Assembly: GCF_052161655.1 (NCBI RefSeq)
Contig: NZ_CP197418.1
Span: forward strand, 8,990,001 to 9,054,000
Source: Novipirellula sp052161655
GTDB taxonomy: Bacteria > Planctomycetota > Planctomycetia > Pirellulales > Pirellulaceae
Direction of reading: 5' to 3'
DNA length: 64,000 nt
The position numbers and the translations under genes were made by a program. Shown here one piece after another: positions 18,745 to 28,494 of the stretch. Position 1 is the first letter of the stretch. Each line of letters begins with the position of its first letter. The notes below the pieces were generated by a model that had not been told where the DNA came from, did not search any database, and saw only the letters and a program-made list of their open reading frames with translations.

Positions 18745-19515
18745 GCGTGAACGCAATGTCGACATGCGCTCGACCCATTGTTGCAATCGCGACGGACATA
18801 ACCGACTGGTGCGATCCTTGCGACACACATCGCCACGCACTGCGTAACAATCGGGAAAAACAGACTCTGAAACGAGCACGTCCACCGTCGCTAAGCGAAT
18901 CGATCCCGCCAGCGACCATTTCATCGACGCGTCCTTCGCGATGCGGCCCAGAGTCCGGAGCCGCTCGTAACCAATATGTTCGATCGACGAGCGTCCATCT
19001 TTGCTGAACGTATCGACTAGGCAGCGACGAAACCCGCATTCACCGGCGAGTTGAAAAACCTGTTCCGCCGCCAAACACTCTGCCGCCTCACTATCGGCAT
19101 AGGCGACGGCGACCAATTCGGTGGTCGGACCGATGCACTGCGACGCGGATTCCCACATTTGTTTCATCGCAGCAGGCGTCTTGATTCCCGAAGGCCCAAT
19201 CTTGGCAAAATGAAACGCTCGGGGAAGTTGCGACACCACCGCTTGCCAATCAGCGGCCTCGCCAAGTGCTGCGGAAAGTAGCGGTCGCGTTTGGATTGCA
19301 TCGTCGTGCGGAATCCCATCGGCGTCGCGTGGACGAGTCGACTGGGCTATCCTCATCGACTGGGCTATCCCCAGTGCGGCCGAATGCCAAATCGCGGGGT
19401 CCACGGGCGCAAGGGCACCGAGGCGTGGCTCTTTGAAGTCAATGATCCCCACCCCGGCGGCAACCGCCTCTCGAAACTCAAAATCGTCCCTCACACTGAC
19501 TAGCAGATCCGTCAC
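18718..19515 (-). CDS. mfnB: (5-formylfuran-3-yl)methyl phosphate synthase (MfnB)
   Basis: 265 residues from a GTG at 19515. The N-terminus LLVSVRD...GVGIIDFKEPRLGAL (D26, K28) is the signature of MfnB, the aldolase-like TIM-barrel enzyme that condenses two glyceraldehyde-3-phosphates in methanofuran synthesis. The second conserved block CLVDTFSKDGRS supplies the other active-site Lys. The C-terminal PDCYAVRGDVCRKDRTS matches the family end. In planctomycetes and methylotrophs it serves the methanofuran-analogue cofactor of the tetrahydromethanopterin C1 pathway. It overlaps a convergent small gene by 27 bases. Function is well supported by motifs. Confidence 0.88.
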   Translation of the reverse strand: MTDLLVSVRDDFEFREAVAAGVGIIDFKEPRLGALAPVDPAIWHSAALGIAQSMRIAQSTRPRDADGIPHDDAIQTRPLLSAALGEAADWQAVVSQLPRAFHFAKIGPSGIKTPAAMKQMWESASQCIGPTTELVAVAYADSEAAECLAAEQVFQLAGECGFRRCLVDTFSKDGRSSIEHIGYERLRTLGRIAKDASMKWSLAGSIRLATVDVLVSESVFPDCYAVRGDVCRKDRTSRLCPSRLQQWVERMSTLRSRSLGPIESR

Positions 19516-19658
19516 AGAACAACACTTTCGCTTTTGAGAGAGGCAGAAACTGGCACGATTGCAGCATAAACCGGATAGGCGTTAGCAACCAAAGGGGGTA
19601 AAGTCGACACTCCTAACGTAATAAAACCACTGCTTTCCTCAACATTCAAAGCCAAGTT

Positions 19659-20840
19659 TTGAAGTACGAGTCCATCAACAATCACGCGGAGCTCGAAGTT
19701 CTCTGCGAAGAGATCGCCAAATGCCGTTTCATCGGATTTGATACCGAGTTTGTATCCGAAGATAGCTACCGTCCAGAACTGTGCTTGATTCAAGTCGCTT
19801 TTGGGGACCGCTTGGCGATCATCGACCCCTATCGGGTGGAAACAACCGATCCATTCTGGGAGGTTCTTTCCCAGCCGGGACGAATCGTGATCGCACACGC
19901 CGCTCGCGAAGAGATTCGTTTTTGCTATCGCTTTTCCGGAAAACCGATCGCGGGTCTGTTTGACACCCAGTTGGCTGCCGGGTTCGTGGGAATGGAATAT
20001 CCCGCATCGCTGGCGACATTGGTCCAGCGGTTGGTGGGCAAATCGCTACCCAAAGGCGAAACGCGAACCAATTGGCGGCATCGCCCGTTGAGCAAAGATC
20101 AGATCACCTACGCGCTGCACGACGTGGTGGATCTCGAAAACATGTACCAACAACTCAACACGATGGTATGTGATCTGAACCGCGAAACTTGGGTCACCGA
20201 AGAAACCGCCAACTTGCAACAGAAAGTCATCGACGCCGAGACACGCGAAAATTGGCATCGCGTCAGTGGTTCGTCGGGACTGAACCCTCGCCAATTAGAA
20301 ACCGTTCGCCAATTGTGGCTGTGGCGTGAAGACCGTGCTCGCGAGACCGACCGAATTCCGCGTCGTGTGATGCGTGACGACTTGCTGGTCGAATTAGCCA
20401 AAAAAGCCTCAACCGACATCGATAAGATCCGCAGCATCCGCGGTCTCGAGCGTCGAGGTTACACTGGCCAATACGAAGCGATTGCCGACGCGATTCGCGT
20501 CGCGTTGGACACACCGGATGAAGATCTGCCGCGTCGTCCGCGTGGCACTCGTCGCTCGGTTTCGCCGATGTTGAGCCAATTTCTATCGACGTCGATCGCA
20601 TGCATCAGTCGGCAACACAAACTCGCTCCGCCGATCGTCGGCAACGCGGACGATGTTCGTGAGTTGCTGGGTTACGAATTGGAACATCGCAAAAATGATC
20701 CCGAGCCGTCGCTGCTAAAGGGATGGAGAGGCGATATTGTCGGCAAGTCGTTCCGCAAACTGTTGGCCGGTGAACTTGCGATCCGCGTCGCTGATGTCAG
20801 CGAAACGCAACCACTCGAGTTCATCGAAGTCAAAGAGTAG
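19659..20840 (+). CDS. rnd: ribonuclease D
   Basis: 393 residues from a TTG start. The DEDD exonuclease domain begins with FIGFDTEFVSE (D28, E30), continues through IVIAHAAREEIRF and FDTQLAAGFVG, and includes YALHDVVDLENMY near 155 with the Tyr-x3-Asp of the DEDDy group. A HRDC-type helical domain follows (about 205-290, LNPRQLETVRQLWLWRE), then a second C-terminal region. RNase D trims the 3' ends of tRNA precursors and other small RNAs. The start is uncertain, since no strong ribosome site precedes the TTG, but the N-terminus fits the family. Confidence 0.9.
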   Translation: MKYESINNHAELEVLCEEIAKCRFIGFDTEFVSEDSYRPELCLIQVAFGDRLAIIDPYRVETTDPFWEVLSQPGRIVIAHAAREEIRFCYRFSGKPIAGLFDTQLAAGFVGMEYPASLATLVQRLVGKSLPKGETRTNWRHRPLSKDQITYALHDVVDLENMYQQLNTMVCDLNRETWVTEETANLQQKVIDAETRENWHRVSGSSGLNPRQLETVRQLWLWREDRARETDRIPRRVMRDDLLVELAKKASTDIDKIRSIRGLERRGYTGQYEAIADAIRVALDTPDEDLPRRPRGTRRSVSPMLSQFLSTSIACISRQHKLAPPIVGNADDVRELLGYELEHRKNDPEPSLLKGWRGDIVGKSFRKLLAGELAIRVADVSETQPLEFIEVKE

Positions 20841-20883
20841 GTGGAAAAAGTCGTGAGGCGTAGGGGCTCAGCGATAAACGAAC

Positions 20884-20915
20884 CGAGCCGACCTCAAAAA
20901 AAGGAGGCCGGCTCG
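20884..20915. terminator. hairpin between convergent rnd and DUF11 genes
   Basis: CGAGCCGACCTC (20884-20895) pairs with GAGGCCGGCTCG (20904-20915) with one mismatch across an A-rich loop. It lies between the ends of two convergent genes, where a shared terminator is expected, but only short T-runs follow. Confidence 0.5.
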
Positions 20916-20948
20916 CGTTGCATTTTCTAACTTGTTGCAATCCCTGCT

Positions 20949-23900
20949 CTAGCGGGTTTGCACGTCGCTGCTGCGGCGGCTCACTCGGTCGCTTTGAGGA
21001 CTCATGTAGTGAGTGGCCTCTTCCGCCACCAAGACGGTGTCACCGGAGCGGACTTCGGTGCGGAAGCGATGGTGTCCCGCACGATCCGCCTTGGCGACGA
21101 CTCGCAAGCGAACTTCTTGACCAGCCCCGATGCGAGGGATTGGATCAAACAAGACTTGCCCGGTCAGCATCTCGCCACTTTGGCCTTCGATCTTGTTAGG
21201 CTCGATACCGTGACTGAATTGAGCCAGAGCACGAATGTCGGTCGCTTCTTTGCTGCCGCGGTTTCGCACGATGATTTCGTAAGTCACGTCGGCACCGATG
21301 GGAGCCGGGGCAGGGGGGTCATTGATCGTCAACACGAGGTCGGCAATCGATTCCACTCGGGTTGCAAGTGCGACGCCGGTTTGACCTGCGGCCGAGCCTT
21401 TGCAATCGAAGATGAATCGTTGGTCACCGGTGGCGGTCATGTTGCAACGGAATTGGTAGTTGCGAGTCGCACCGGGTGCCAGAGCATTAATCTGCCACTT
21501 GAGGGCACCTTGCTGAAGTTGAGCTTCGTCCAATCCGCCGAGGTACTTCACACCGCCTGGCAATTGCAACGTCGCTGTAATTCGCTCGCTGGTCGCCGTA
21601 CCAGTGTTCTGGACCTGCAAGTTGTATTGCGATTCAGTGTTCTGGTACTTCAATTCAGGCCCGGTCAACATCGCCTCGAGTTTTGCCGAGGACACTCGGA
21701 TTGTCTTTTCCGCTTCGGCACGAAGATCGAGGTCGCCCGATGCCATGCCGTGGATCTTCAGATCGACTAGGTCTTGGGCAGTCAACTCGACTTCGAATTG
21801 AGCCTCTTTGCCCGCCGGAATGTCACCAATCCGCTGAGTTTGTGGGGTTGCCGAGTTAGGCGACAATGTGAAGACCACGTTGGGTGCGGTTCCATCGCCG
21901 GGATTCAAAACGCGAACCGTGTAGGTTTGCGATTGACCGTAGATCACTTCCTCAGGTCCTTCGATTGTCAGATCCAAGCGAGGTTCTTGTACCCGCACCG
22001 TCGCGGTGGCATGCTGAGGAGTCATCGTCCAATCGACGTCCAAGTCATGGGTACCGCTTCGCTCGGCTTTCAATCGCACGAACATTCGCTCCACCGCACC
22101 GGCTGGTAACGAGTCAATCGTCCATACCAAACGCTCGGCACTACCTTGGGTTTGATTGTCGATATGACCTTGCGAGGCATTGTGACCATGGATTTCAGCC
22201 CAATCAGGGATCATGGCACGCACCAAAACGCCTTCGGCATCGATCGATCCTCGGTTCTCGACGCGAATCTCGTATTGCTGAGTTTGGCGGATCATGATTT
22301 CACCCGGACCAAACGTCACCACTCGAATGCCAGGCAATTCCGAAGCCGTCGAATTTTGGCCTGGCATCAATTCACGTTGTGAATCGAATCCGTTCGATTG
22401 GCTCGTGCCCGATCGCATCGAATTGGCACGTTGCGAGTCGTAGCGTGGCTGAGCGAAGTTGTCGCCCGAGTAGTTACCGGTCGCAGAGTCCGAGTTTCCA
22501 CGATAGTTATCCGTATCGTGCAGACGAGTTGGCCTTGTCACCGAGTTTGACGAAGCATCGGCCACGTGAGGGACACCAACGGGTTGACCGTAGGTGACCA
22601 TTTTTTCAGTTCGGACGTTGAAGCCGTCACCGCTTTTGGATGATGTGTCAGCATTGCCAATGGATTGGCCGGCGAGCCCGGAGCCAACCGGAGCCATGGT
22701 TTGGCTGGCAGCAGCGGCGTCGTTTTGTGTTGGCACCAATTGGCTAGGTCCAAATGCACTGACGGGAGGTCCAGCACGATGCGAGATTGTTTGTGCAGAC
22801 GGCTTAGGTGCAAGATGACTATCCGGTGCAGGCAGTGTCGATACCGCGGACGGCACCGTCATGTTCGGAGTTTGATAATCGGCTGACGGTGTAGGAACCG
22901 CAGCAACTGCACTGGAAGGTGCCGCAGTGGTGGCGGGCATTCCCAACGATGCGGGTGCCGACGTTGGAGCCGTCGGTGCCACCGTTTTTGCAACCGTCGG
23001 AGTAGGTGCAGGTGTAGGAACTGGAGCGGGTACGTTCACAGACACTTGCGGTTTCGCGGTTACTGGCTGGGCAGTTTCCGCTTTGGCGACTTGTGGCTTC
23101 GGCAATTCAGCCGAAGGGGTTGGAACCGACTTGGCTGCAACATTGGCTGACGCGCCAGCACCACTGCCACGACGTGAACTGGATCCGGAGTTGCTACTTT
23201 CTGAAACGCCGGACTTCGTTTTCGCAGCCACCTTGGTTTCGGCGACCGATTCCGGTGCTTCGACTTCTCGGCGAACGACTTTAGGAACAAGTTCCGGCGT
23301 TGGCTTGGCAGTCGTGGTGGTGGAAGTGGATGCTGATTGCCCCGTAGTCTTGGCAGGAAAGTGGATATCGGCAGGATCGAGTGCATCCAGTGAACGACGT
23401 CCGCTGCGACGGCTACTCGTTTCGCTCGACAGACTGTTCGTATCGTGCGTCGTACGGCTGTAGGTTTCGCGAGGGATGACGCGTGTGGTTGCAGCGTGTG
23501 GAACAGACGCTTCGCTACGATCGCGATCGACCAGTACCGAATCCGATGGCGGCGTCGGAACGCGGACCGCTGTTCTGGTGGAAACGGGATTGGCCTTCAG
23601 CGGTGCGGGTGCACGGCCACGAACCACTCGTGCGGTGGTCGCTTTGCTGGGGTCCCGAATTGGAGTGCGAGCATCGGTTTCCGGTGCGACTGATCCGCGG
23701 TGGTACGGGATGCCGCTCCAATCCGCGGGCGTACGATCGGCAGTAGCTTGGCTCGTCGACCCAGTATGCGATTGGGTGCGAGAATTCGATGTGGAGTTCG
23801 ATGTCGAAGATCGACCGAACAATCCGCTGAGGATTCCTCGCGACTCGTGATTGTTTTGGATGTTGTTATGCGAGTTGTTTGCTGCCAACGAAAACAGCAG

Positions 23901-24098
23901 ATTTGGCGCTGTTTTTGGAGTCGGAGCTTTACTCGTTTGCTGATCGGCGACTTGAGCAACGTTTCCGTTTTGCCCCGTCGATTCAAACGCCGCCTGAGTC
24001 GCGGCTGGGCTGTCACCCATCGCTGCGGACGACATTAAACAGGCAAATGGGATGGCGAATAGCTTCGAAGCCACTAGCATTTTGCGATTGCCGCGCAT
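20949..24098 (-). CDS. large secreted protein with DUF11-type repeats
   Basis: 1049 residues. A signal peptide (about 1-28) ends in SSAAMGD. Residues about 30-590 are low-complexity, rich in Ser, Thr, Pro and Ala, with PAPVPTPAPTPT-like runs, as in cell-wall-spanning or glycosylated stalks. From about 595 to 1030 four similar Ig-like units follow; each contains a YEIRVENRGS / YTVRVLNPGDG / YNLQVQNTGTA / YEIIVRNRGSK strand, the hallmark of DUF11/CARDB-like repeats. The protein is probably exported and displayed on the cell surface. It stands alone and convergent with rnd. No catalytic domain is seen. Its Pro/Thr region gives several long open frames on the other strand, which I regard as artefacts. 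Confidence 0.85.
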   Translation of the reverse strand: MRGNRKMLVASKLFAIPFACLMSSAAMGDSPAATQAAFESTGQNGNVAQVADQQTSKAPTPKTAPNLLFSLAANNSHNNIQNNHESRGILSGLFGRSSTSNSTSNSRTQSHTGSTSQATADRTPADWSGIPYHRGSVAPETDARTPIRDPSKATTARVVRGRAPAPLKANPVSTRTAVRVPTPPSDSVLVDRDRSEASVPHAATTRVIPRETYSRTTHDTNSLSSETSSRRSGRRSLDALDPADIHFPAKTTGQSASTSTTTTAKPTPELVPKVVRREVEAPESVAETKVAAKTKSGVSESSNSGSSSRRGSGAGASANVAAKSVPTPSAELPKPQVAKAETAQPVTAKPQVSVNVPAPVPTPAPTPTVAKTVAPTAPTSAPASLGMPATTAAPSSAVAAVPTPSADYQTPNMTVPSAVSTLPAPDSHLAPKPSAQTISHRAGPPVSAFGPSQLVPTQNDAAAASQTMAPVGSGLAGQSIGNADTSSKSGDGFNVRTEKMVTYGQPVGVPHVADASSNSVTRPTRLHDTDNYRGNSDSATGNYSGDNFAQPRYDSQRANSMRSGTSQSNGFDSQRELMPGQNSTASELPGIRVVTFGPGEIMIRQTQQYEIRVENRGSIDAEGVLVRAMIPDWAEIHGHNASQGHIDNQTQGSAERLVWTIDSLPAGAVERMFVRLKAERSGTHDLDVDWTMTPQHATATVRVQEPRLDLTIEGPEEVIYGQSQTYTVRVLNPGDGTAPNVVFTLSPNSATPQTQRIGDIPAGKEAQFEVELTAQDLVDLKIHGMASGDLDLRAEAEKTIRVSSAKLEAMLTGPELKYQNTESQYNLQVQNTGTATSERITATLQLPGGVKYLGGLDEAQLQQGALKWQINALAPGATRNYQFRCNMTATGDQRFIFDCKGSAAGQTGVALATRVESIADLVLTINDPPAPAPIGADVTYEIIVRNRGSKEATDIRALAQFSHGIEPNKIEGQSGEMLTGQVLFDPIPRIGAGQEVRLRVVAKADRAGHHRFRTEVRSGDTVLVAEEATHYMSPQSDRVSRRSSDVQTR

Positions 24099-24336
24099 GC
24101 CTACATCTCACGATTTTAGAAAGGAAATTGGATCTTTGGATTTATCGTCTTTCCTGGCCCGTGTGGTCCAATAAAATTTGACGGTTATGCCGATTTTGCG
24201 TCGCAGGGCGGGGTTGGCACAACCATCACGTAGGGAAGGGCACCTAAGCGCCCCATTTCCCAAGCGTTACAATTCCCGCCACATTACATCCCTGTACTGT
24301 CTGCAGTCCCCCGAACCAGCGAAAAAGTAAAACGAC

Positions 24337-24675
24337 ATGAGTCGACGCGAAAAAATCGAAGCCATGCTAGCAGACGAGCCAAACGACACGTTTCTGCGTT
24401 ACAGCTTGGCGATGGAGCACAAAAGCGAAGGCGACTTTGCCGAGAGCATTCGGCGTTTAGAGGAATTGACACGCGACGATCCTCCGTATGTGCCAGCGTT
24501 TTTCATGGCGGGACAGATTCTCGCCGACCTCGCACTCGAAGATCCTGCACGTTTGGACGAGTCACGGGCATTTTTGCGTGACGGCATCGACCAGGCTCGC
24601 AGCCAAGGGGATTCCCATGCCGCCGCCGAAATGAGCGAATTGCTATCGTCGCTGGGCGAGCGAGGCGACTTGTAG
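24337..24675 (+). CDS. small tetratricopeptide-repeat protein
   Basis: 112 residues. Two to three TPR-like helical hairpins are visible: RYSLAMEHKSEGDFAESIRR, then a PAFFMAGQILADL unit and a final AAAEMSELLSSLG helix. No signal peptide or membrane helix, so probably a cytoplasmic scaffold. It lies 69 bases upstream of recO on the same strand and may be cotranscribed. Function unknown. Confidence 0.78.
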   Translation: MSRREKIEAMLADEPNDTFLRYSLAMEHKSEGDFAESIRRLEELTRDDPPYVPAFFMAGQILADLALEDPARLDESRAFLRDGIDQARSQGDSHAAAEMSELLSSLGERGDL

Positions 24676-24744
24676 AAGGGGCAGGGTGCTGCGAATATTT
24701 TTTTTTCTTCTTTTACCGTGAACTATCAACCCTAGGCGAGTCCA

Positions 24745-25542
24745 GTGGCGGCCGACCAAAGCCATGCAATTGTTCTCCGCACTACGGAATTTAGCGAAAC
24801 AAGTCTTGTTGTGACGCTATTCACACGCGACTTTGGGCGGTTATCAGCGATCGCCAAAGGGGCTCGGCGGCCCAAAGGCCCCTTCGAAGGTTCGCTTGAC
24901 CTGTTAGCCGTTTGTCGTGTAGTCGTTCATCGTAAGAGTAGCGATGCGCTCGATTTGTTAACCGAAGCGAAACTGCATCGACGTTTTCGCGGGGCCGATC
25001 GTTCGCTCGCTCGCGTTTACGCTGGCTACTACGTCGCTGAAATATTGCGGCTGATGACTGATGACCATGACCCTCATGTTGATGTTTACGATTTGACGAT
25101 TTCAGTCTTGAACCAGATTGATGGCGTCGGCGACGTTGCCTCGACCATCCTTTTTTACGAAGCCCAGATGCTTCGGTTGCTTGGCCATGCGCCGGGGACC
25201 GATCGCTGTACGGACTGCGGAAAAGAGATGGCAACGACGGCAACGCGGATTCCGTTTGCATTGGCGACCGGAGGCATTGTCTGTTCAAACTGTGCACCGC
25301 GCCAGCATCAATTGATTTCCGTTCGCAACGTGGTGATTCAGCAACTACGAGATTTGGTTGATCCCAAAACGTCGCTGCCAACCTTGGTTTCCGCCCACGT
25401 TTATGGGGAGCTAAGAGCCGTGATGAGCCGATATATACAAACGATCGTGGGCAGAGTGCCCCGAACGCAGTACTTGCTGCCGCAGTCGGTGCAAACCGAG
25501 ACCCTGCCGTCTGCCTCGAATCCTACGGAACCGACCGCATGA
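24745..25542 (+). CDS. recO: DNA repair protein RecO
   Basis: 265 residues from a GTG. The N-terminal OB-fold reads AIVLRTTEFSETSLVVTLFTRDFGRLSAIAKGAR, a textbook RecO start; FEGSLDLL and the helical domain follow. A zinc knuckle CTDCGK...CSNCAP (about 155-190) is the four-cysteine module present in many RecO proteins. RecO loads RecA with RecR on SSB-coated DNA in the RecFOR gap-repair pathway. The gene ends within four bases of another in-frame ATG (ATGA), suggesting an operon with the following lipoprotein gene. Confidence 0.95.
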   Translation: MAADQSHAIVLRTTEFSETSLVVTLFTRDFGRLSAIAKGARRPKGPFEGSLDLLAVCRVVVHRKSSDALDLLTEAKLHRRFRGADRSLARVYAGYYVAEILRLMTDDHDPHVDVYDLTISVLNQIDGVGDVASTILFYEAQMLRLLGHAPGTDRCTDCGKEMATTATRIPFALATGGIVCSNCAPRQHQLISVRNVVIQQLRDLVDPKTSLPTLVSAHVYGELRAVMSRYIQTIVGRVPRTQYLLPQSVQTETLPSASNPTEPTA

Positions 25543-25619
25543 AGCGATACGACCAAACCATGCATCTATTGCTACCAAAATCGATCCGTCAATGGATTCT
25601 CGCTTCCGAGGTACTCACC

Positions 25620-26906
25620 ATGCGTCATCCGATGCCACGTGTCGTCGGCACGTCCCGCTGGATTGCCACGGCGATCGCGGCTTGCACGCTCGGCGGTACC
25701 GTCGGCTGCCAATCGTTTGCGCGACCGCCCAGTTTGTTTCCATCAAAGTCGGCGCTGTATGACGTGCCAGATGAAGAGGGCGTTCGCCAAGCTTCGTCAA
25801 CGAATTCGTTTGGCGACACCGCTCGAAAAAATACAACTCGCGTAGTGAATTTCGTCACGATGCGTGAACAGGAAAACGTGACGAAGGCAAAAGACCTTTA
25901 CAAGCAAGGCGATACCGTTTTCCGGCAAGCCGGGACGATGAACGACGAAGAGGGCAAGGCGGCCTTTCACAAGGCAGCCAAATTGTTCCGCCGAGCCAAC
26001 GAGGCATCGCCAGGCACGGCGCTTCAGCAGGACGCGATGTTCATGCAAGCCGAAAGCCTGTTCTTTGCCGATCGCTTGAACGAGGCGAGCGAAGCCTACA
26101 CCAAGCTGCAAAAAACCTATCCGCGAAATCGCCACAACGACCTCATCACCGCTCGATTGTTCAGTATCTCGCGTTACTGGATCGACACGGAAAAAGCGAA
26201 CGAGGGCAAGTGGAAGTTCATCAACTTGACCGACCACAAACGTCCGCTCACGGACGCCGACGGTCATGCCATCCGTGTGCTGGATCAAATTCGTTACGAC
26301 GACCCCACTGGCAAATTGGCGGACGATGCGACGATGGCCGCCGCTGCGGAAAACATTCGCCAAGGCAAATTCGAAAAGGCCGACGAATTCTTAACCGATT
26401 TGCGAGAAACCTACACCGACAGCGATCACTTGTTCCTCGCCCACTTGCTTGGCATCCGCTGCAAGTTAGAGATGTACGCGGGACCTTCGTACAGTGGTTT
26501 GGTGTTGGACGAAGCCGACAAAATTGTCGAGCAAACTCGCACCCGGTTCCCCGACAAACTGCGTGAAGAAAAGTACTCTGACATTCTTGCTCGTGCCGCG
26601 GCGGAAATCTCCTTTCATCGCGCTGAACGCTTAGCCACCCGAGCTCGCTTTCGTGAAAATAAGAAAGAGTATGGTGCCGCTCGCTACTATTACAACGAAT
26701 TGCTGAAGTCACACCAAGACACGCCGCACGCCGAAACGGCTCGCAATCGATTGGCAGCAATCGAAAAGCTGCCTGACGTGCCAACACCGCAACTCGCTTG
26801 GCTGACGACCGTGTTCCCGGACTCAAAGGCCTCCACTCCGCTTGAAACCACCTTCGAGAACGGCCAAGAGCGTCCCGAGACCGATAGCCCCACCATGCTA
26901 AGGTAA
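25620..26906 (+). CDS. TPR-containing outer-membrane lipoprotein, BamD-like
   Basis: 428 residues from the ATG at 25620, which opens a clean lipoprotein signal (RWIATAIAACTLGGTVGC, C30). An upstream ATG at 25539 overlaps the recO stop and would add 27 residues before the signal. I favour the inner start, but coupling to recO makes the outer one possible. The mature part holds TPR-like helices (AAKLFRRANEASPG, AESLFFADRLNEASEAY, RYYYNELLKSHQDTPHAETARNRL) and resembles BamD/YfiO-type assembly lipoproteins. The next gene is lptE, so an outer-membrane biogenesis role is likely. BamD itself is shorter, so I do not assign the symbol. Confidence 0.75.
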   Translation: MRHPMPRVVGTSRWIATAIAACTLGGTVGCQSFARPPSLFPSKSALYDVPDEEGVRQASSTNSFGDTARKNTTRVVNFVTMREQENVTKAKDLYKQGDTVFRQAGTMNDEEGKAAFHKAAKLFRRANEASPGTALQQDAMFMQAESLFFADRLNEASEAYTKLQKTYPRNRHNDLITARLFSISRYWIDTEKANEGKWKFINLTDHKRPLTDADGHAIRVLDQIRYDDPTGKLADDATMAAAAENIRQGKFEKADEFLTDLRETYTDSDHLFLAHLLGIRCKLEMYAGPSYSGLVLDEADKIVEQTRTRFPDKLREEKYSDILARAAAEISFHRAERLATRARFRENKKEYGAARYYYNELLKSHQDTPHAETARNRLAAIEKLPDVPTPQLAWLTTVFPDSKASTPLETTFENGQERPETDSPTMLR

Positions 26907-26915
26907 ACGACGGCT

Positions 26916-27473
26916 GTGAATCGAATCGTCAAACCTATCGACACGACTGTTCGCAGCATCCTCTTGCTGAGCATCACGCTATCGCTATCGATCGTGGGCG
27001 GATGTTCGTTGTATCAGTACGGCCCTTCGTCGCTGTACCGATCCGATGTTCGCACCGTGCACGTGCCCATCGTTCGCAACGAGACGTTCCGTCACGATCT
27101 GGGGCCGCGATTATCATTGGCAATTGTGACCGAAATCGAAAGTCGGACGCCGTTTAAAGTCGTCTCGGACCCAGGAGCCGACAGCACGCTGTTTGTTGTT
27201 CTGACCAATGAAAACAAAAACGTGCTGACGGAAACCACCTCGGATGATCCGCGTGCTCTCGATGCGACACTCACCGCAAATGCGGATTGGGTCAGCCGTC
27301 GCGGTGAGAAGCTGTTCCAAAACACCGTTGCCCCTAATAGTGGTTCGGCGATTTCGTTCAGCCAAGACTCGCGACTTGTACCCGAAGCGGGCCAGTCGAT
27401 CGATACGGCCATGCAAGCCACGATCGAAAAACTTGCCCAGCGAATTGTTTCTCAGATGGAACTTCGTTGGTAA
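26916..27473 (+). CDS. lptE: LptE-family LPS-assembly lipoprotein
   Basis: 185 residues from a GTG. The signal peptide ends in a lipobox with C30 (LSIVGGCSLYQYGPSSLY). The mature part has SDVRTVHVPIVRNETFRHDLGPRLS followed by ESRTPFKVV, the pattern of LptE-like proteins, which plug the LptD barrel and help place lipopolysaccharide in the outer leaflet. It lies 9 bases after the BamD-like gene and is probably in the same operon. This supports a Gram-negative-type outer membrane in the organism. Family assignment is moderate because LptE is poorly conserved. Confidence 0.75.
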   Translation: MNRIVKPIDTTVRSILLLSITLSLSIVGGCSLYQYGPSSLYRSDVRTVHVPIVRNETFRHDLGPRLSLAIVTEIESRTPFKVVSDPGADSTLFVVLTNENKNVLTETTSDDPRALDATLTANADWVSRRGEKLFQNTVAPNSGSAISFSQDSRLVPEAGQSIDTAMQATIEKLAQRIVSQMELRW

Positions 27474-27489
27474 GCCCATCCGTTGTAGA

Positions 27490-28494
27490 ATGCAGCGACG
27501 TTCAATGAAGGAACTCGTAGCACTCCTCTCCAGCACACGTGATGGCAATCTCAGTTTAATGTCTGCAACGGACTCGGCCTCAGACAACGGCCCCGATAAT
27601 ACAGCGGATCACCGGGCCAATTCCAAAGAACGGGCTAATTCCAAGCGGTGCGATCACTGGGATATTGGCACGCGACGACTCAACTTTGGCCGCGTTCCAC
27701 TTGTGATGGGGATCTTGAATGTCACCCCGGATAGTTTTTCCGATGGGGGACGTCATCATAGCGTTGATGTTGCCGTCACCGCGGCGCTGCAAATGCAAGC
27801 CGATGGGGCTGCGATCATCGACATTGGCGGCGAAAGCACACGGCCCTACAGCGACGTGGTGGATTGCAAAGAAGAGATCGCTCGTGTGTTGCCGGTGATC
27901 GAGAATTTAAAATTATCCGGGCAGCTGAGGATCCCGATCAGCATCGATACGTCCAAAGCCGAAGTAGCCAAACGGGCTCTTGATGCCGGGGCCGAGATTA
28001 TCAACGACGTGACGGGGCTCGAAGGCGATCCGTTGATGGGAGAACTTGCGCGGGCAAGCGGCGTCGGTGTCTGCGTGATGCATATGCGGGGAACGCCGCA
28101 AACGATGCAAGACGATCCAAGCTACGACGATGTCGTGGCCGAGATCGAGCATTATCTGCAAGAGCGGTTGCGTTGCTGCGAACGGATCGGAATCCGCCGA
28201 GACCGAGTGTGCTTGGATCCCGGGATTGGTTTCGGCAAGACACACGAGCACAACCTAATGCTGTTACGTGCGACCCGTCGATTCGTCCAACTCGGTTCGC
28301 CCTTATTGATTGGGCATTCACGCAAAGGCTTTATCGGGAATCGGATCGGCGACAAAAATGCCGACCGTACGGCGGGCACGCTGGGGGTTTCCCTGGCGAT
28401 GGCCGTAGCGGGAGCTCAAGTGATCCGCGTTCACGACGTCAAACCAACCGTGGATGCCCTGACTCTTTTCGAAGCCTCAGGCGGTCTCGATTAG
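27490..28494 (+). CDS. folP: dihydropteroate synthase
   Basis: 334 residues from the ATG at 27490; later ATGs at 27505 and 27559 are possible. A variable leader of about 70 residues precedes the conserved barrel: VMGILNVTPDSFSDGG, DIGGESTRPYS, PISIDTSKAEVAKRALDAGAEIINDVTG and the C-terminal LIGHSRKGFIG motif. It joins p-aminobenzoate to hydroxymethyl-dihydropterin diphosphate in folate synthesis. The open frame extends upstream into lptE, but that part is not conserved and I leave it out. It is the last gene of the recO-lptE run. A second, methanopterin-type relative is at 14978. Confidence 0.92.
   Translation: MQRRSMKELVALLSSTRDGNLSLMSATDSASDNGPDNTADHRANSKERANSKRCDHWDIGTRRLNFGRVPLVMGILNVTPDSFSDGGRHHSVDVAVTAALQMQADGAAIIDIGGESTRPYSDVVDCKEEIARVLPVIENLKLSGQLRIPISIDTSKAEVAKRALDAGAEIINDVTGLEGDPLMGELARASGVGVCVMHMRGTPQTMQDDPSYDDVVAEIEHYLQERLRCCERIGIRRDRVCLDPGIGFGKTHEHNLMLLRATRRFVQLGSPLLIGHSRKGFIGNRIGDKNADRTAGTLGVSLAMAVAGAQVIRVHDVKPTVDALTLFEASGGLD

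Noticed and set aside
22927..23463. Gly/Ala-rich frame opposite the DUF11 protein
   Set aside because: Mirror image of the Pro/Ala/Thr-rich low-complexity region.
27244..27489. Longer N-terminus for folP
   Set aside because: It overlaps the conserved lptE gene and is not conserved in sequence character with DHPS proteins.
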